A stretch of DNA of 64,000 nucleotides. It comes from CBDCGS01 sp965216915. Its GTDB lineage: Bacteria > Pseudomonadota > Alphaproteobacteria > UBA828. How positions within the stretch are numbered: the first letter of the stretch is position 1; each line of letters begins with the position of its first letter. Made by a program: the position numbers and the translations under genes. Of the stretch, positions 42,062 through 51,230 are shown in pieces. A model generated the notes under the pieces. It had not been told where the DNA came from and did no database searches. It was given only the letters and a program-made list of their open reading frames with translations. Where the stretch lies: assembly GCA_965216915.1 (NCBI GenBank), contig CBDCGS010000005.1, forward strand, positions 248,001-312,000. The letters are read 5' to 3'.

Positions 42062-45000
42062 ATGCGGCCTGCCCCTGTCGAGCCGAAAACACGATCGCCG
42101 ATCGCAAACCGGCGCCGGCGCGCAATCGTTTGGGCGCGCGCGGGTGCTCTCGCGCTTTCGCTCGCCCTCGGCATTGTCGGGTTCGCCGCGCACGCGCAGT
42201 CGCCTGAGCTGTTGCGTGCCTACGAGCAATCCAACGCCCTGCGCGATCAGGGGCGCTTTGCCGAGGCGGAGGCGGCGGCCCGCGAGGCCTTGCGGCTCTC
42301 GGACGCCGAGTTCGGCCCCGACGACCCCAACACCGCGAGCCTCGCCAACAATCTCGCCGATCTCTACCGCGAGCAGGGGCGCCTCGCCGCGGCCGAGCCG
42401 CTGCACCGCCGCGCGCTCGAGACATTGGAGCGGACGCTCGGGCCCGAGCACCCGGCACTCGCGCTGCCGCTGAACAGCCTCGGCATGCTGCGCTATGCGG
42501 AGGGACGCCTCGCCGAGGCCGGGCCCTTCTACCAGCGCGCGCTCGCGATCCGCGAGGCAGCGCTCGGGCCGGACCATGCCGAGGTCGCGACGATCCTCAA
42601 CAACCTCGCGGCGCTCTTCGTCGCTCAGAGCCGCTATGGCGAGGCCGAACCACTCTATCGGCGCACCCTCGCGATCTGGGAGGTCGCGCTTGGTCCGGAG
42701 CATCCCGCCGTCGGCACGGCGCTTTCGAACCTCGGTGATCTCTACCGAGCACAGGCACGCTACGCCGAGGCGGAAGCCCTTTACGCACGCGCCCTCACTT
42801 TGTTGGAAGGCGTGTTCGGGCCCGATCATCCAGAGCTCGCGCCGACCCTGAACAACCTCGCTGCGCTGCACCACCTGCGGGGCCGCTACGCCGACGCCGA
42901 GACGCTTTATCTGCGTACGCTCTCAATCGTCGAGCAAGTGCTCGGGCCGCAACATCCGAACCTCGCGATCGGGCTCGACAATCTCGCCGAGCTTTACCGC
43001 GCGCTGGGGCGTTTCGCGGAAGCCGAGGCGCTCTTTCACCGCGCGCTCGCGATCCTCGAGAGCGCGCTCGGGCTCGAACACCCGGCGATCGCGACCACGC
43101 TGAACAATCTCGCGCTGCTGCACCATGCGCTCGCGCGCTATGAGGATGCGGCCCCGCTCTTTGCGCGGGCACTCGCGGTGCAGGAGCGTGCACTCGGCGC
43201 CGAGCACACCGAGGTCGCGACGACCCTCAACAATTTGGCCGGTCTCGCGCAATCCGAGCGCCGTTATGCCGAGGCGGAGCCGCTTTACCGCCGGGCGCTG
43301 GCAATCCGCGAACGAGTGCTCGGGCCGACGCATCCGGACGTCGCGGGCGCGCTCAGCAATCTCGCCGGTCTGCTCGACCTTCTCGGGCGCCGCATGGAGG
43401 CCGAAGCGCTTTACCGACGCGCCATCGAAATCTTGGAGCGGTCATTCCGCGGAGAGCATCCATCGCAGGCAACGGCGCTTGCGAATCTCGCTGAGCTCTA
43501 TCGGATCGAGGATCACCCCGACCGTGCAGAGCCGCTGCTGCGCGAGGCGCTGGCGATCCAGGAGAAGACGCTCGGGCCCGACCACCCGGAGGTTGCGCTG
43601 ATTCTCGGCAACCTGGCGGCGACCGAGATCGGCCAAGGCCGGCTGATCGAGGCGCTTGACTCGCTGCGGCGCGCCACGGCGATCCGCCGGCACCGCGCGC
43701 TCGAGGCGCCAACGGGGCGCAACGCGGACGCGCTCGCGTCGCTGAAGCGCCGGCGCGGGCTCTTTCTCGCGCAGGTTGGCGTGCTCGTTCGTCTTGCGGA
43801 GACGGCATCGCCCGCGGACGCGGCGGCCCATCGTGACGAGGCCTTCGAGGTGGCGCAGCTCGCGCGGGCGACATCCACGGCGACGGCGCTCGCGCGCATG
43901 GCAGCCCGGTTCGCGGCCGGCGACGACGCGCTGGCCGACGCGATTCGCGAGCGCGAGGAGGCGGCGCAGCGCTGGCACGCCCTTGATGCGCGCCTCCTCG
44001 ATGCCCTCGGCAAACCGCCACACGCCCGTGATGCCGCAGCGGAAGCGCGCTTACGGGCGGACCGCGCCGCGCTCGACACACGCCTGCGAACGCTCGACGA
44101 GATGCTTGGCGCACGCTTTCCCGCCTATGCGGAGCTCTCCAACCCGGCGCCGCTCGCGCTCGCCGAGGCCGCGGTGCTGCTCGGGCCTGACGAAGCGCTC
44201 CTCGTCTACATGGTCGGCCTCGAGCGGACGTTCCTCTGGGTCGTCCGCCGTGAGCGCGCCACGCTGCGCCATATCCCGGTCGGCGCGGCGGCGCTCTCGG
44301 ACGAGGTCGCGCGGGTGCGCGCAGGCCTCGACCCGACGACAGTCTCGCGCATCGGCGATCTCGCGCGCTTCGACACCGGGGCCGCCCACCGGCTCTACAA
44401 CACACTGCTCGCGGATGTGGCGCCGCTTCTCGAAGATGCGCGCCATCTGCTCGTCGTGCCCGACGGCGCGCTCGAAAGTCTGCCCTTCGGCGTGTTGCTG
44501 ACCGCGCCCCCGCCCGCCGCCCTGCCCGACATCGCTGCCTTTCGCACCCTGCCCTGGCTCGCCAAGAGCCATGCGACCACGGTGCTGCCGGCGGCTTCGT
44601 CCCTCCGAGCGCTGCGTCGCCTCGCGCGGGCATCGCGTGCGGACGCGCCGTTCCTCGGTATCGGCGACCCGCTCCTGCTCGGCCATCCGGGCCCGAGGCG
44701 CGGTGCGCATCAGACGCCTGCCGCCGGCCCATGGGCGTCAAGACCCGCGACGGGTGTCGACCTCGCGGGCCTGTTCCGGGGTGGTCTTGCCGACGTGACG
44801 CGCCTGCGGCTGATCCCAGCGCTCCCCGACACCGCCGACGAGCTCGCCGAGATGGCGCGGAGCCTCGGCGCGCAAGAAGGCAGCCTCTATCTCCGCGAGC
44901 GCGCCAACGAGCCGGCCGTGCGCACGCAGATCACGCTCGCCGACTACCGCATCGTCGCCTTCGCGACCCACGGTGTCGTCGCGGGCGAGCTTGCGGGCAT

Positions 45001-45424
45001 TGCCGAGCCCGCCCTCGTTCTCACCCCGCCCGCCGAGGCGTCGGCCGCCGACGACGGCTTGCTCACGGCGAGCGAGATCGCGCAGCTCTCCCTCGACAGC
45101 GATTGGGTGATCCTCTCCGCCTGCAACACCGCGGCCTCCGACGGCACACCCGGCGCCGAAGGCCTCTCGGGCCTCGCGAAGGCCTTCTTCTACGCCGGTG
45201 CGCGGGCGCTCTTCGTCTCGCACTGGCCGGTGGAGTCGCGCGCGACGGTCAAGCTCACCACCCGCATGCTGTCGGAGCGCGCCGCCGACCCGACCCTCGG
45301 GCGGGCCGAAGCGCATCAGCGCGCGATGCTCGCGCTGATGAACGACCCGGACGCCGCCCACCATGCCCACCCGCTGTTCTGGGCCCCCTTCGTCGTCGTC
45401 GGCGCGGGAGGTGCTCAGCGGTAA
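42062..45424 (+). CDS. Secreted TPR-CHAT protein (caspase-like peptidase domain)
   Basis: 1120 residues from the ATG at 42062 (a GTG two codons earlier is possible). Residues 1-45 are a signal peptide: RRRR, a hydrophobic core (AGALALSLALGIVGFA) and AHA-QS. Residues 47-546 are 12 TPR units, eleven of them ~42 residues, kinesin-light-chain style (NNLAALY...EAEPLYRRALAI.E..LGPEHP). A helical linker follows (~546-750), then a CHAT domain with catalytic His970 (FATHG) and Cys1021 (LSACNT) both intact. CHAT proteases cleave partner proteins in eukaryotic separase and bacterial effector systems. No transmembrane anchor after the signal peptide, so a periplasmic protease is predicted. Convergent with the IlvD/Edd gene. 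Confidence 0.9.
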   Translation: MRPAPVEPKTRSPIANRRRRAIVWARAGALALSLALGIVGFAAHAQSPELLRAYEQSNALRDQGRFAEAEAAAREALRLSDAEFGPDDPNTASLANNLADLYREQGRLAAAEPLHRRALETLERTLGPEHPALALPLNSLGMLRYAEGRLAEAGPFYQRALAIREAALGPDHAEVATILNNLAALFVAQSRYGEAEPLYRRTLAIWEVALGPEHPAVGTALSNLGDLYRAQARYAEAEALYARALTLLEGVFGPDHPELAPTLNNLAALHHLRGRYADAETLYLRTLSIVEQVLGPQHPNLAIGLDNLAELYRALGRFAEAEALFHRALAILESALGLEHPAIATTLNNLALLHHALARYEDAAPLFARALAVQERALGAEHTEVATTLNNLAGLAQSERRYAEAEPLYRRALAIRERVLGPTHPDVAGALSNLAGLLDLLGRRMEAEALYRRAIEILERSFRGEHPSQATALANLAELYRIEDHPDRAEPLLREALAIQEKTLGPDHPEVALILGNLAATEIGQGRLIEALDSLRRATAIRRHRALEAPTGRNADALASLKRRRGLFLAQVGVLVRLAETASPADAAAHRDEAFEVAQLARATSTATALARMAARFAAGDDALADAIREREEAAQRWHALDARLLDALGKPPHARDAAAEARLRADRAALDTRLRTLDEMLGARFPAYAELSNPAPLALAEAAVLLGPDEALLVYMVGLERTFLWVVRRERATLRHIPVGAAALSDEVARVRAGLDPTTVSRIGDLARFDTGAAHRLYNTLLADVAPLLEDARHLLVVPDGALESLPFGVLLTAPPPAALPDIAAFRTLPWLAKSHATTVLPAASSLRALRRLARASRADAPFLGIGDPLLLGHPGPRRGAHQTPAAGPWASRPATGVDLAGLFRGGLADVTRLRLIPALPDTADELAEMARSLGAQEGSLYLRERANEPAVRTQITLADYRIVAFATHGVVAGELAGIAEPALVLTPPAEASAADDGLLTASEIAQLSLDSDWVILSACNTAASDGTPGAEGLSGLAKAFFYAGARALFVSHWPVESRATVKLTTRMLSERAADPTLGRAEAHQRAMLALMNDPDAAHHAHPLFWAPFVVVGAGGAQR
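42200..43699 (+). repeat. Tandem ~126-bp coding repeats (42-residue TPR units)
   Basis: Codons 47-546 of the TPR-CHAT gene comprise 12 units, mostly exactly 42 codons. They are less uniform at DNA level than the WD40 repeats next door but keep blocks such as CTCGGGCCCGA and CGCGCGCTCGCGATC. Such 42-residue TPR arrays are known to precede CHAT domains in other bacteria. Confidence 0.85.
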
Positions 45425-45454
45425 GCGGCGCATAATGGACCCGGCATGGGCGCG

Positions 45455-47182
45455 TCACATGGGGATCGTGCGGCCATCCCGAGGGGGCGCGAGAATGTCG
45501 AGGTCGCAGCCGCGGTCGGCCTGCTCCACATGAGCGAGATGGAGGGCCAAGTAGCCGCGCGCGGCGCCGGCGGGCGGGGTCGGGGGCGCCCATTGCGCCG
45601 CGCGGTTGCCGAGTTCCTCCTCCGAGACGTTGAGGGCGAGCCGGCGCGCCGCGACGTCGAGCGTGATCTCGTCGCCGGTCTGCACGAGCGCGAGCGGCCC
45701 GCCGATTGCGGCCTCGGGGCAGGCGTGCAACACGATGGTGCCGAAGGCCGTGCCGCTCATCCGCGCATCCGAGATGCGCACCATGTCCTTCACTCCTTGG
45801 GCTGCGAGCTTCTTCGGGATCGGGATGTAGCCCGCCTCCGGCATGCCGGGCGCGCCGCGCGGGCCGGCGTTGCGCATGACGAGCACATCGTCGGGCGTGA
45901 CCTCGAGGTCGGGATCGTCGATCCGCGCCGCGACATCGGCGACGGAGTCGAACACCACGGCGCGGCCGGTGTGGGTGCAGAGCGCGGGTGTCGCGGCCGA
46001 TTGCTTGATGATCGCGCCGGCCGGCGCGAGGTTGCCCTCGAGCACGGCGATGCCGCCCTCGGCGTGGATCGGGTCGTTGCGCGAGCGCACGACCTCCTGC
46101 GGCCAGGGCGCCGGCCCGGCCTCGATCTCCTCGCCGAGGGTGCGGCCGGTGACGGTGAGGCAATCGAGGTGGAGCATGGGCGCGAGCTCGCGCAGCACGG
46201 GGAGCAGGCCGCCGACGCGGTTGAGATCCTCCATGTAATGCTGGCCGGAGGGCTTGAGGTCGACGAGCACGGGCGTCTCGCGGCTCATCGCGTCGAGCTT
46301 GTCGAAATCGAGGGTGATGCCGCAGCGCCCGGCGATCGCGGCGAGATGAATGACGGCGTTGGTCGAGCCGCCGACCGCGAGCATCACGCGGAGCGCGTTG
46401 CTGAGCGCCTCGGGCGTCATGATGCGTTTCGCGAGGAGGCCCTCCTCAGCGAGGGCGACGGCGCGCTGACCGGTGTCGCGCGCGATGCGGAAGCGGTCGG
46501 CGAGCACGGCGGGGATCGCGGCGCTGCCGGGCAGCATCATGCCGAGCGTCTCGGTGATGCAGGCCATGGTGCTCGCGGTCCCCATCACCATGCAGGTGCC
46601 GGCGGTCGGCATCAGGCGCCCGCCGATGTCGTCGATCTCCTCCGCGTCGACACGCCCGCCGCGATGCTCGCCCCAGAAGCGCCGGCAATCGGTGCACGCG
46701 CCGAGCCGCTCGCCCTTGTAGGAGCCCGTGAGCATCGGTCCCGTAACGAGCAGGATCGCCGGGATGTCGACGCTGGCCGCCGCCATGAGCTGGGCCGGCA
46801 CGGTCTTGTCGCAACCGCCGATCAGCACGACGGCATCCATCGGGTGGGCGCGGATCATCTCCTCGGTGTCCATCGCCATCAGATTGCGGAAGAGCATGGT
46901 GGTCGGGTTCATGAAGGGCTCGCCGAGCGCGATCGTCGGAAACTCGAGCGGCAGCCCGCCCGCCATCATGACACCGCGCTTCACCGCCTCGATGAGCTGC
47001 GGCACGGTGCCGTGGCAACTCACCAGCGCGCTCGCCGTGTTGGCGATGCCGATGATCGGACGGTCGAGATCGGCGTCGGTGTAGCCCATCGACTTCGCGA
47101 AGGCCTTGCGCAGGAAGAGCGAGAAGGCGGGATCGCCATAGTCGGTAAGCGCGCGCTTCAGGCCATCGGGTTTGTTCGACAT
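45455..47182 (-). CDS. IlvD/Edd family dehydratase (sugar-acid dehydratase type)
   Basis: 575 residues. Cluster ligands appear in IGIANTASALVSCH, IGGCDKTVPA and ACTDCRRF; PTAGTCMVMGTASTM and GGSTNAVIHL are further family motifs. Members dehydrate dihydroxyacids or aldonic acids using an Fe-S cluster and Mg2+. The ACTDCRRFWGEHR block and absence of other ilv genes point to the aldonate dehydratase branch (L-arabonate/D-xylonate-like) rather than biosynthetic IlvD, with moderate confidence. Ends 30 bases from the convergent TPR-CHAT gene; the antiporter gene lies 21 bases upstream. Confidence 0.88.
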   Translation of the reverse strand: MSNKPDGLKRALTDYGDPAFSLFLRKAFAKSMGYTDADLDRPIIGIANTASALVSCHGTVPQLIEAVKRGVMMAGGLPLEFPTIALGEPFMNPTTMLFRNLMAMDTEEMIRAHPMDAVVLIGGCDKTVPAQLMAAASVDIPAILLVTGPMLTGSYKGERLGACTDCRRFWGEHRGGRVDAEEIDDIGGRLMPTAGTCMVMGTASTMACITETLGMMLPGSAAIPAVLADRFRIARDTGQRAVALAEEGLLAKRIMTPEALSNALRVMLAVGGSTNAVIHLAAIAGRCGITLDFDKLDAMSRETPVLVDLKPSGQHYMEDLNRVGGLLPVLRELAPMLHLDCLTVTGRTLGEEIEAGPAPWPQEVVRSRNDPIHAEGGIAVLEGNLAPAGAIIKQSAATPALCTHTGRAVVFDSVADVAARIDDPDLEVTPDDVLVMRNAGPRGAPGMPEAGYIPIPKKLAAQGVKDMVRISDARMSGTAFGTIVLHACPEAAIGGPLALVQTGDEITLDVAARRLALNVSEEELGNRAAQWAPPTPPAGAARGYLALHLAHVEQADRGCDLDILAPPRDGRTIPM

Positions 47183-47203
47183 CGCCGTCTCCTTGCGTTT
47201 CTT

Positions 47204-48502
47204 CTAGTGACCCTCAGTTCGCGCATCGCCACCGTCTTGCGGCACGACGCGCTGCACGAGGCGCTTGATGGTGAGCCCTTGCACGATGATCGAAAAGATC
47301 ACCACCGCATAGGTCACGGCAAGGATGACGTCGCGCTCAGGCCCCGCGGGGAGCGAGAGCGCGAGCGCGACCGAGATGCCGCCGCGCAGCCCGCCCCAGG
47401 TGAGCACGCGCACCGCGCCCGTCGTGTATTCCTGCCGCAGCCCGAGCAGCGTGAGCGGCGCCGCGACGCTGATGAAGCGCGCCGCGAGCACGAGCGGGAT
47501 CGCAACCACCATGAGAATGCCGACCTCGCCCGTCACCGAGAGCGCCACCACCTCGAAGCCGATGAGGAGGAAGAGCGCGGCATTCATGATCTCGTCGACC
47601 AGCGACCAGAAGGTGTGCACATGCTCGCGCGTGCGCTCGCTCATGCCGAGCCGGGTGCCGCGGTTGCCGATCAGGAGCCCGGCGATCACCACGGCGAGCG
47701 GGCCGGAGAGATGAAGCGCGGTCGCGATGCCGTAGGTCGCCATCACGAGCGCGAGCGTGATCATCACCTCGAGATTGTGCTCGTCGATGCTCTTGAGCGC
47801 GCGGTAGGCGATGTAGCCGGTGGCAAGCCCGAGCGCCGCACCGCCGAAGGTCTCCTGCGCGAAGAGGATCACCACGTCGAGCGCGTCCACGCCGTCGCCG
47901 CCGTGATGCCCACTCGCACCGACCGCGATCGCGGCCATGATCGTGAAGACCACGACGCCGACGCCGTCGTTGAACAGGCTTTCGCCCGCGATCTTGGCCT
48001 GCAGCGAGGCCGGCACGCGCACGGTCTTCAAGATGCCGAGCACGGCGACCGGATCGGTCGGCGCGATCAGCGAGCCGAAGACGAGGCAGAAGACGAGCGG
48101 CAACGTGATGCCGAGCGGGATCGTGATGCCCCAGATCGCGAGGCCGACCATGAAGGTCGACATCACAACGCCGACAGTCGCCATCGAGCCGATCGCCCAT
48201 TTGCGCTTGAGCAGCTCGCCGAGATCGACATGCAGCGCACCCGCGAAGAGCAGGAAGCTCAGCATGCCTTTCATCAGCACCTCGTGAAAATCGATGCCGA
48301 GCACCGCCTCCCGCACGGTGTCGCGGAGCCCCCAGCCGGGCGCCAGCGCGTCGATCCCGATGGTGCCGAGCGAGGCAAGGAGCGCGATGATCACGAGGCC
48401 GATCGTTGTCGGCAGACGCAGAAACTTGTGGTTGAGATAGCCGAAGACCGCGGCGAGCGTGATCACCGCCGCCGCGGCGCTGAAGAGGCTGATGTCGGTC
48501 AT
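47204..48502 (-). CDS. Cation:proton antiporter, CPA1 family (NhaP-type)
   Basis: 432 residues from the ATG at 48502, with about 12 spans. The active-site region GESLFNDGVGVVVF holds the Asn-Asp pair of electroneutral Na+/H+ exchangers, and SLIAPTDPVAVLGIL, AGALHVDLGELL and TWGGLRGGISVALALSLP are CPA1 motifs. Imports protons in exchange for Na+ (or K+) across the inner membrane, supporting pH and salt balance. Overlaps the DUF3291 gene by 4 bases (ATGA). The long upstream frame extension lies antisense-like over that gene and is rejected. Confidence 0.92.
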   Translation of the reverse strand: MTDISLFSAAAAVITLAAVFGYLNHKFLRLPTTIGLVIIALLASLGTIGIDALAPGWGLRDTVREAVLGIDFHEVLMKGMLSFLLFAGALHVDLGELLKRKWAIGSMATVGVVMSTFMVGLAIWGITIPLGITLPLVFCLVFGSLIAPTDPVAVLGILKTVRVPASLQAKIAGESLFNDGVGVVVFTIMAAIAVGASGHHGGDGVDALDVVILFAQETFGGAALGLATGYIAYRALKSIDEHNLEVMITLALVMATYGIATALHLSGPLAVVIAGLLIGNRGTRLGMSERTREHVHTFWSLVDEIMNAALFLLIGFEVVALSVTGEVGILMVVAIPLVLAARFISVAAPLTLLGLRQEYTTGAVRVLTWGGLRGGISVALALSLPAGPERDVILAVTYAVVIFSIIVQGLTIKRLVQRVVPQDGGDARTEGH

Positions 48503-48987
48503 CGCGCCGGGATCGTTTGTGTCGCCTCTGTGGCGGCGTCCTCGGGCGGGTCGAAACGCGCCTTCAGGGTGAAGGCGTGCGGGCTTGGCCCATGGGCGCG
48601 CAGATGCTCGAGCCGCCGCACCCCCTCCTCCGCGCTCGGAATCTCTCCGGCGGGCGTCCACCACAACACGAGCTGCGGCTCGTCCGAGCGCTCGAACCAG
48701 CGCCCCCGCTCACGAAACACACGCACATGGTCGCTCTTGTAGGTATAGGCGAAGAGCGCATCGATGCTCTCCCACACCGACATGTTGATCAGCATGTCGG
48801 CACCAGCGGGGCGCATGGCGGTCGCGTTGCCGCTATCGTCCTTGAGTCGCCACACGAACCCCGGACTCTGCTCGGCGAGCGCGTTGATCTCGTCGAGCTG
48901 CGCCACGAAATCCGCCATCCCTGGATGGTCGATCGGGTGGCGCTGGGCGGCGAGGTTGAACTGCGCGATGTGGTAGCGATGCGCCAT
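48499..48987 (-). CDS. DUF3291 domain protein
   Basis: 162 residues, the usual size. IAQFNLAAQRHPIDHPGMADF at the start and VWESIDALFAYTYKSDHVRVF in the middle are the DUF3291 pattern, a dimeric alpha-beta-barrel-like fold related to heme-binding monooxygenases, but no function is established. Coupled to the antiporter gene by a 4-base overlap. Function is unknown; a catalytic His/Trp role is speculative. Confidence 0.85.
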   Translation of the reverse strand: MAHRYHIAQFNLAAQRHPIDHPGMADFVAQLDEINALAEQSPGFVWRLKDDSGNATAMRPAGADMLINMSVWESIDALFAYTYKSDHVRVFRERGRWFERSDEPQLVLWWTPAGEIPSAEEGVRRLEHLRAHGPSPHAFTLKARFDPPEDAATEATQTIPAR

Positions 48988-49106
48988 GCGGGCGTGCTCC
49001 GTCGTCGAACCGCGGTGGCCGCATCATAAGCGACATCCGCGCAGCATAGGAGGCATCAGCGCGCTATGATGGTGCGGCATAGTCGGTCGTGAGGGAGGAC
49101 GCGCCC

Positions 49107-50297
49107 GTGTATCGCGGCATGTATTGCTACGCCTGGGACCTGATCGACGAGGGCCTCGACAGGGCGCTCGGGCGTATGCGCGAGTGCGGCATCAACACGG
49201 TCACGCTCGCGACGAGCTACCATGCCGGTAAGTTCCTGCGCCCCCATGCGCCGAGCGGGCGGGTCTACTTTCCGCAGGACGGCGCTGTCTACTTTCGCCC
49301 GGACGAGGCACGCTACGGCGCGATCGAGCCGCTCGTCAGCGACCTCATGGCCGAGCGCGACGTGCTGGCCGAGATCGCGACCGCCGCCCCCGATATGGCG
49401 CGGGTCGGCTGGACCGTCTGCCTTCACAACACGGCGCTCGGCATGCGCTATCCCCAATTCACCGTGCGCAATGCCTATGGCGATTCCTATCCCTACAGCG
49501 TTTGCCCGGCTTATGCGGAGGTGCGCGAGTATGTCGTCACGCTCTGCGCCGATCTCGCCGAGCGCTACGAGCTGCAGGGGCTTGCGCTCGAGACTCCGGG
49601 CTTTCTGCCGTTCGACCACGGTTTCCATCATGAGTTCTTCCTGCTTCCGTTAAACAGATGGGCCAAGTGGCTGCTCGGGCTTTGTTTTTCGGAAGGCACG
49701 ATTTCCGCCGCCGAAGCCCAGGGCATCGATGCGGAACGGCTGCGCTGGCAGGCCTGCGCCGCGCTCGACCGCTTCTTCGAGGACCCGGTGGCTGTGCCCG
49801 ACGAGGTCGCCGCCGACTGGTGGATCGCCGACATGATCGCCGATCCGGAATGGGCGGTGTTCCTGAGCTGGCGCTGTCAGCTGGTCGCCGACCTCGTCGC
49901 CGAGGTGCGCGCGGCGCTGCCCAAGGAGACGCGCCTCGCGGTGATCCCAACCGTGCAGCGCCCGACCGCGGCCTCCTGGTCGGAGGGCAGCGACCTCGCA
50001 TTGCTTGCCGAGGCGGCAGACGCGCTCGAGGTGCCGGCCTACGAGCCGAGCGCGGCAGCCGTGCTGCGTGATGCGCGCGACGTGCGCCGCCGCGCGGGCG
50101 ACGACGCGCGCATCCACTTCATCCTGCGCCCGGCCCACCCCGATCTCGCGGACGGCGCAGAGACTGCGGCCGCCGCCCGCGCGCTCGCGACGATCGGGCT
50201 GCAGGGCATTGCGTTCTACAACTATGGCCATGTCGCGCTGAGCGCGCTCGAGCGGGTGCGCGAGGCCGTGGCCGCGCTGGAGGAGGCCGAGACCTAA
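49107..50297 (+). CDS. Uncharacterised protein, probable glycosidase-like TIM barrel
   Basis: 396 residues from a GTG at 49107, with GTGAGGGAGGACG just before it as ribosome site (a GTG at 49089 would place the start on that site). It begins YRGMYCYAWDLIDEGLDRAL and shows alternating strand/helix units such as GINTVTLATSYHAG, VGWTVCLHNTALG, LQGLALETPGFLPF and GLQGIAFYNYGHVAL, which suggest a TIM barrel like putative glycosyl-hydrolase proteins; conserved His, Glu and Tyr occur at strand ends. No signal peptide. Overlaps the next SDR gene by one base, so the two probably share a pathway. I do not recognise the exact family. Confidence 0.65.
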   Translation: MYRGMYCYAWDLIDEGLDRALGRMRECGINTVTLATSYHAGKFLRPHAPSGRVYFPQDGAVYFRPDEARYGAIEPLVSDLMAERDVLAEIATAAPDMARVGWTVCLHNTALGMRYPQFTVRNAYGDSYPYSVCPAYAEVREYVVTLCADLAERYELQGLALETPGFLPFDHGFHHEFFLLPLNRWAKWLLGLCFSEGTISAAEAQGIDAERLRWQACAALDRFFEDPVAVPDEVAADWWIADMIADPEWAVFLSWRCQLVADLVAEVRAALPKETRLAVIPTVQRPTAASWSEGSDLALLAEAADALEVPAYEPSAAAVLRDARDVRRRAGDDARIHFILRPAHPDLADGAETAAAARALATIGLQGIAFYNYGHVALSALERVREAVAALEEAET

Positions 50298-51085
50298 TGC
50301 GCTATGACGGCAAGGTTGTGCTGCTGACCGGCGGGGGCGGCGGTATTGGACGGGCGACGGCGCTTCGCCTCGCCGCGGAGGGCGCGGCGGTCGCCGTGCT
50401 CGATCGGCGCGCGGATGCGGCCGAGGGCACGGTGTCGGCGATCGCCGAGACGGGACGCCACGCGATCGCGGTGACGGCGGACATCACCGAGCCCGCGAGC
50501 GTGCGCGAGGCCCTCGCGGCGGCCGAGGCGGCGCTCGGCACGCTCGGTGTGCTGGTCAACAATGCGGGCTACGCCGCGAAGGGCAGTCTGGCCGAGACCG
50601 AGCCCGCCGATTGGGCGGTCGAGATCGACATCAACCTGACCGGTCACCTCAACTGCGCGCAGGCCGTGCTGCCCGGCATGGTCGCGCGCGGCGCCGGCGT
50701 GATCGTCAATGTCGGCTCGGTCAACGCGCTGATGGCGCTCGGCAACCCGGGCTACAGCGCGGCCAAGGCGGGCCTCGTCAACCTCACGCAGGCGCTCGCG
50801 GTGGAATATGGCCCGCAGGGCGTGCGCACGAACATGGTCTCGCCCGGCACGATCGAGACCGACATCGAGACCTGGCGCATCCGCCGCGAGAAGAACCCCG
50901 AGATCTTCGACGTGCTGGCGCGCTGGTACCCGGTCGGCCGCGTCGGCCAGCCCGAGGACATCGCCGCCGCCATCGCCTATCTCGGCTCCGACGACGCCGC
51001 CTTCGTCAACGGCGCCAACCTCGTCGTCGATGGCGGCCTGACCGCGGGGCTGCCGGTGATGATCAAGGACATGATCTTGGAGTAG
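50297..51085 (+). CDS. Short-chain dehydrogenase/reductase (SDR)
   Basis: 262 residues. Loop LLTGGGGGIGRATA, LVNNAGYAAKG, Ser in VNVGSVNA, Tyr-Lys in GYSAAKAGLVNL, and VSPGTIETDIE plus the closing LVVDGGL are all present. NAD(P)-linked oxidation of an alcohol such as a sugar or hydroxyacid is expected. The start overlaps the stop of the preceding gene (TAATG), so they are translationally coupled. Substrate unknown. Confidence 0.9.
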   Translation: MRYDGKVVLLTGGGGGIGRATALRLAAEGAAVAVLDRRADAAEGTVSAIAETGRHAIAVTADITEPASVREALAAAEAALGTLGVLVNNAGYAAKGSLAETEPADWAVEIDINLTGHLNCAQAVLPGMVARGAGVIVNVGSVNALMALGNPGYSAAKAGLVNLTQALAVEYGPQGVRTNMVSPGTIETDIETWRIRREKNPEIFDVLARWYPVGRVGQPEDIAAAIAYLGSDDAAFVNGANLVVDGGLTAGLPVMIKDMILE

Positions 51086-51230
51086 CTCGCACGAGAAGGT
51101 GGCGGTGCCGCAAAGTCTCCTGAGCGGCGAACGCGGCTCTGGTCACGGGCGCGTGAGTTGAGGGTTGTGTCCAAGGCATGGTCACAGTCTAATTCCCGGG
51201 CACAGTCCGCCATCGATCAAGGAATGTCCG

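Noticed and set aside
42062..45424. TPR-CHAT as a type III-E CRISPR (craspase) component
   Set aside because: No Cas gene or CRISPR array is in the window, and this protein carries a signal peptide.
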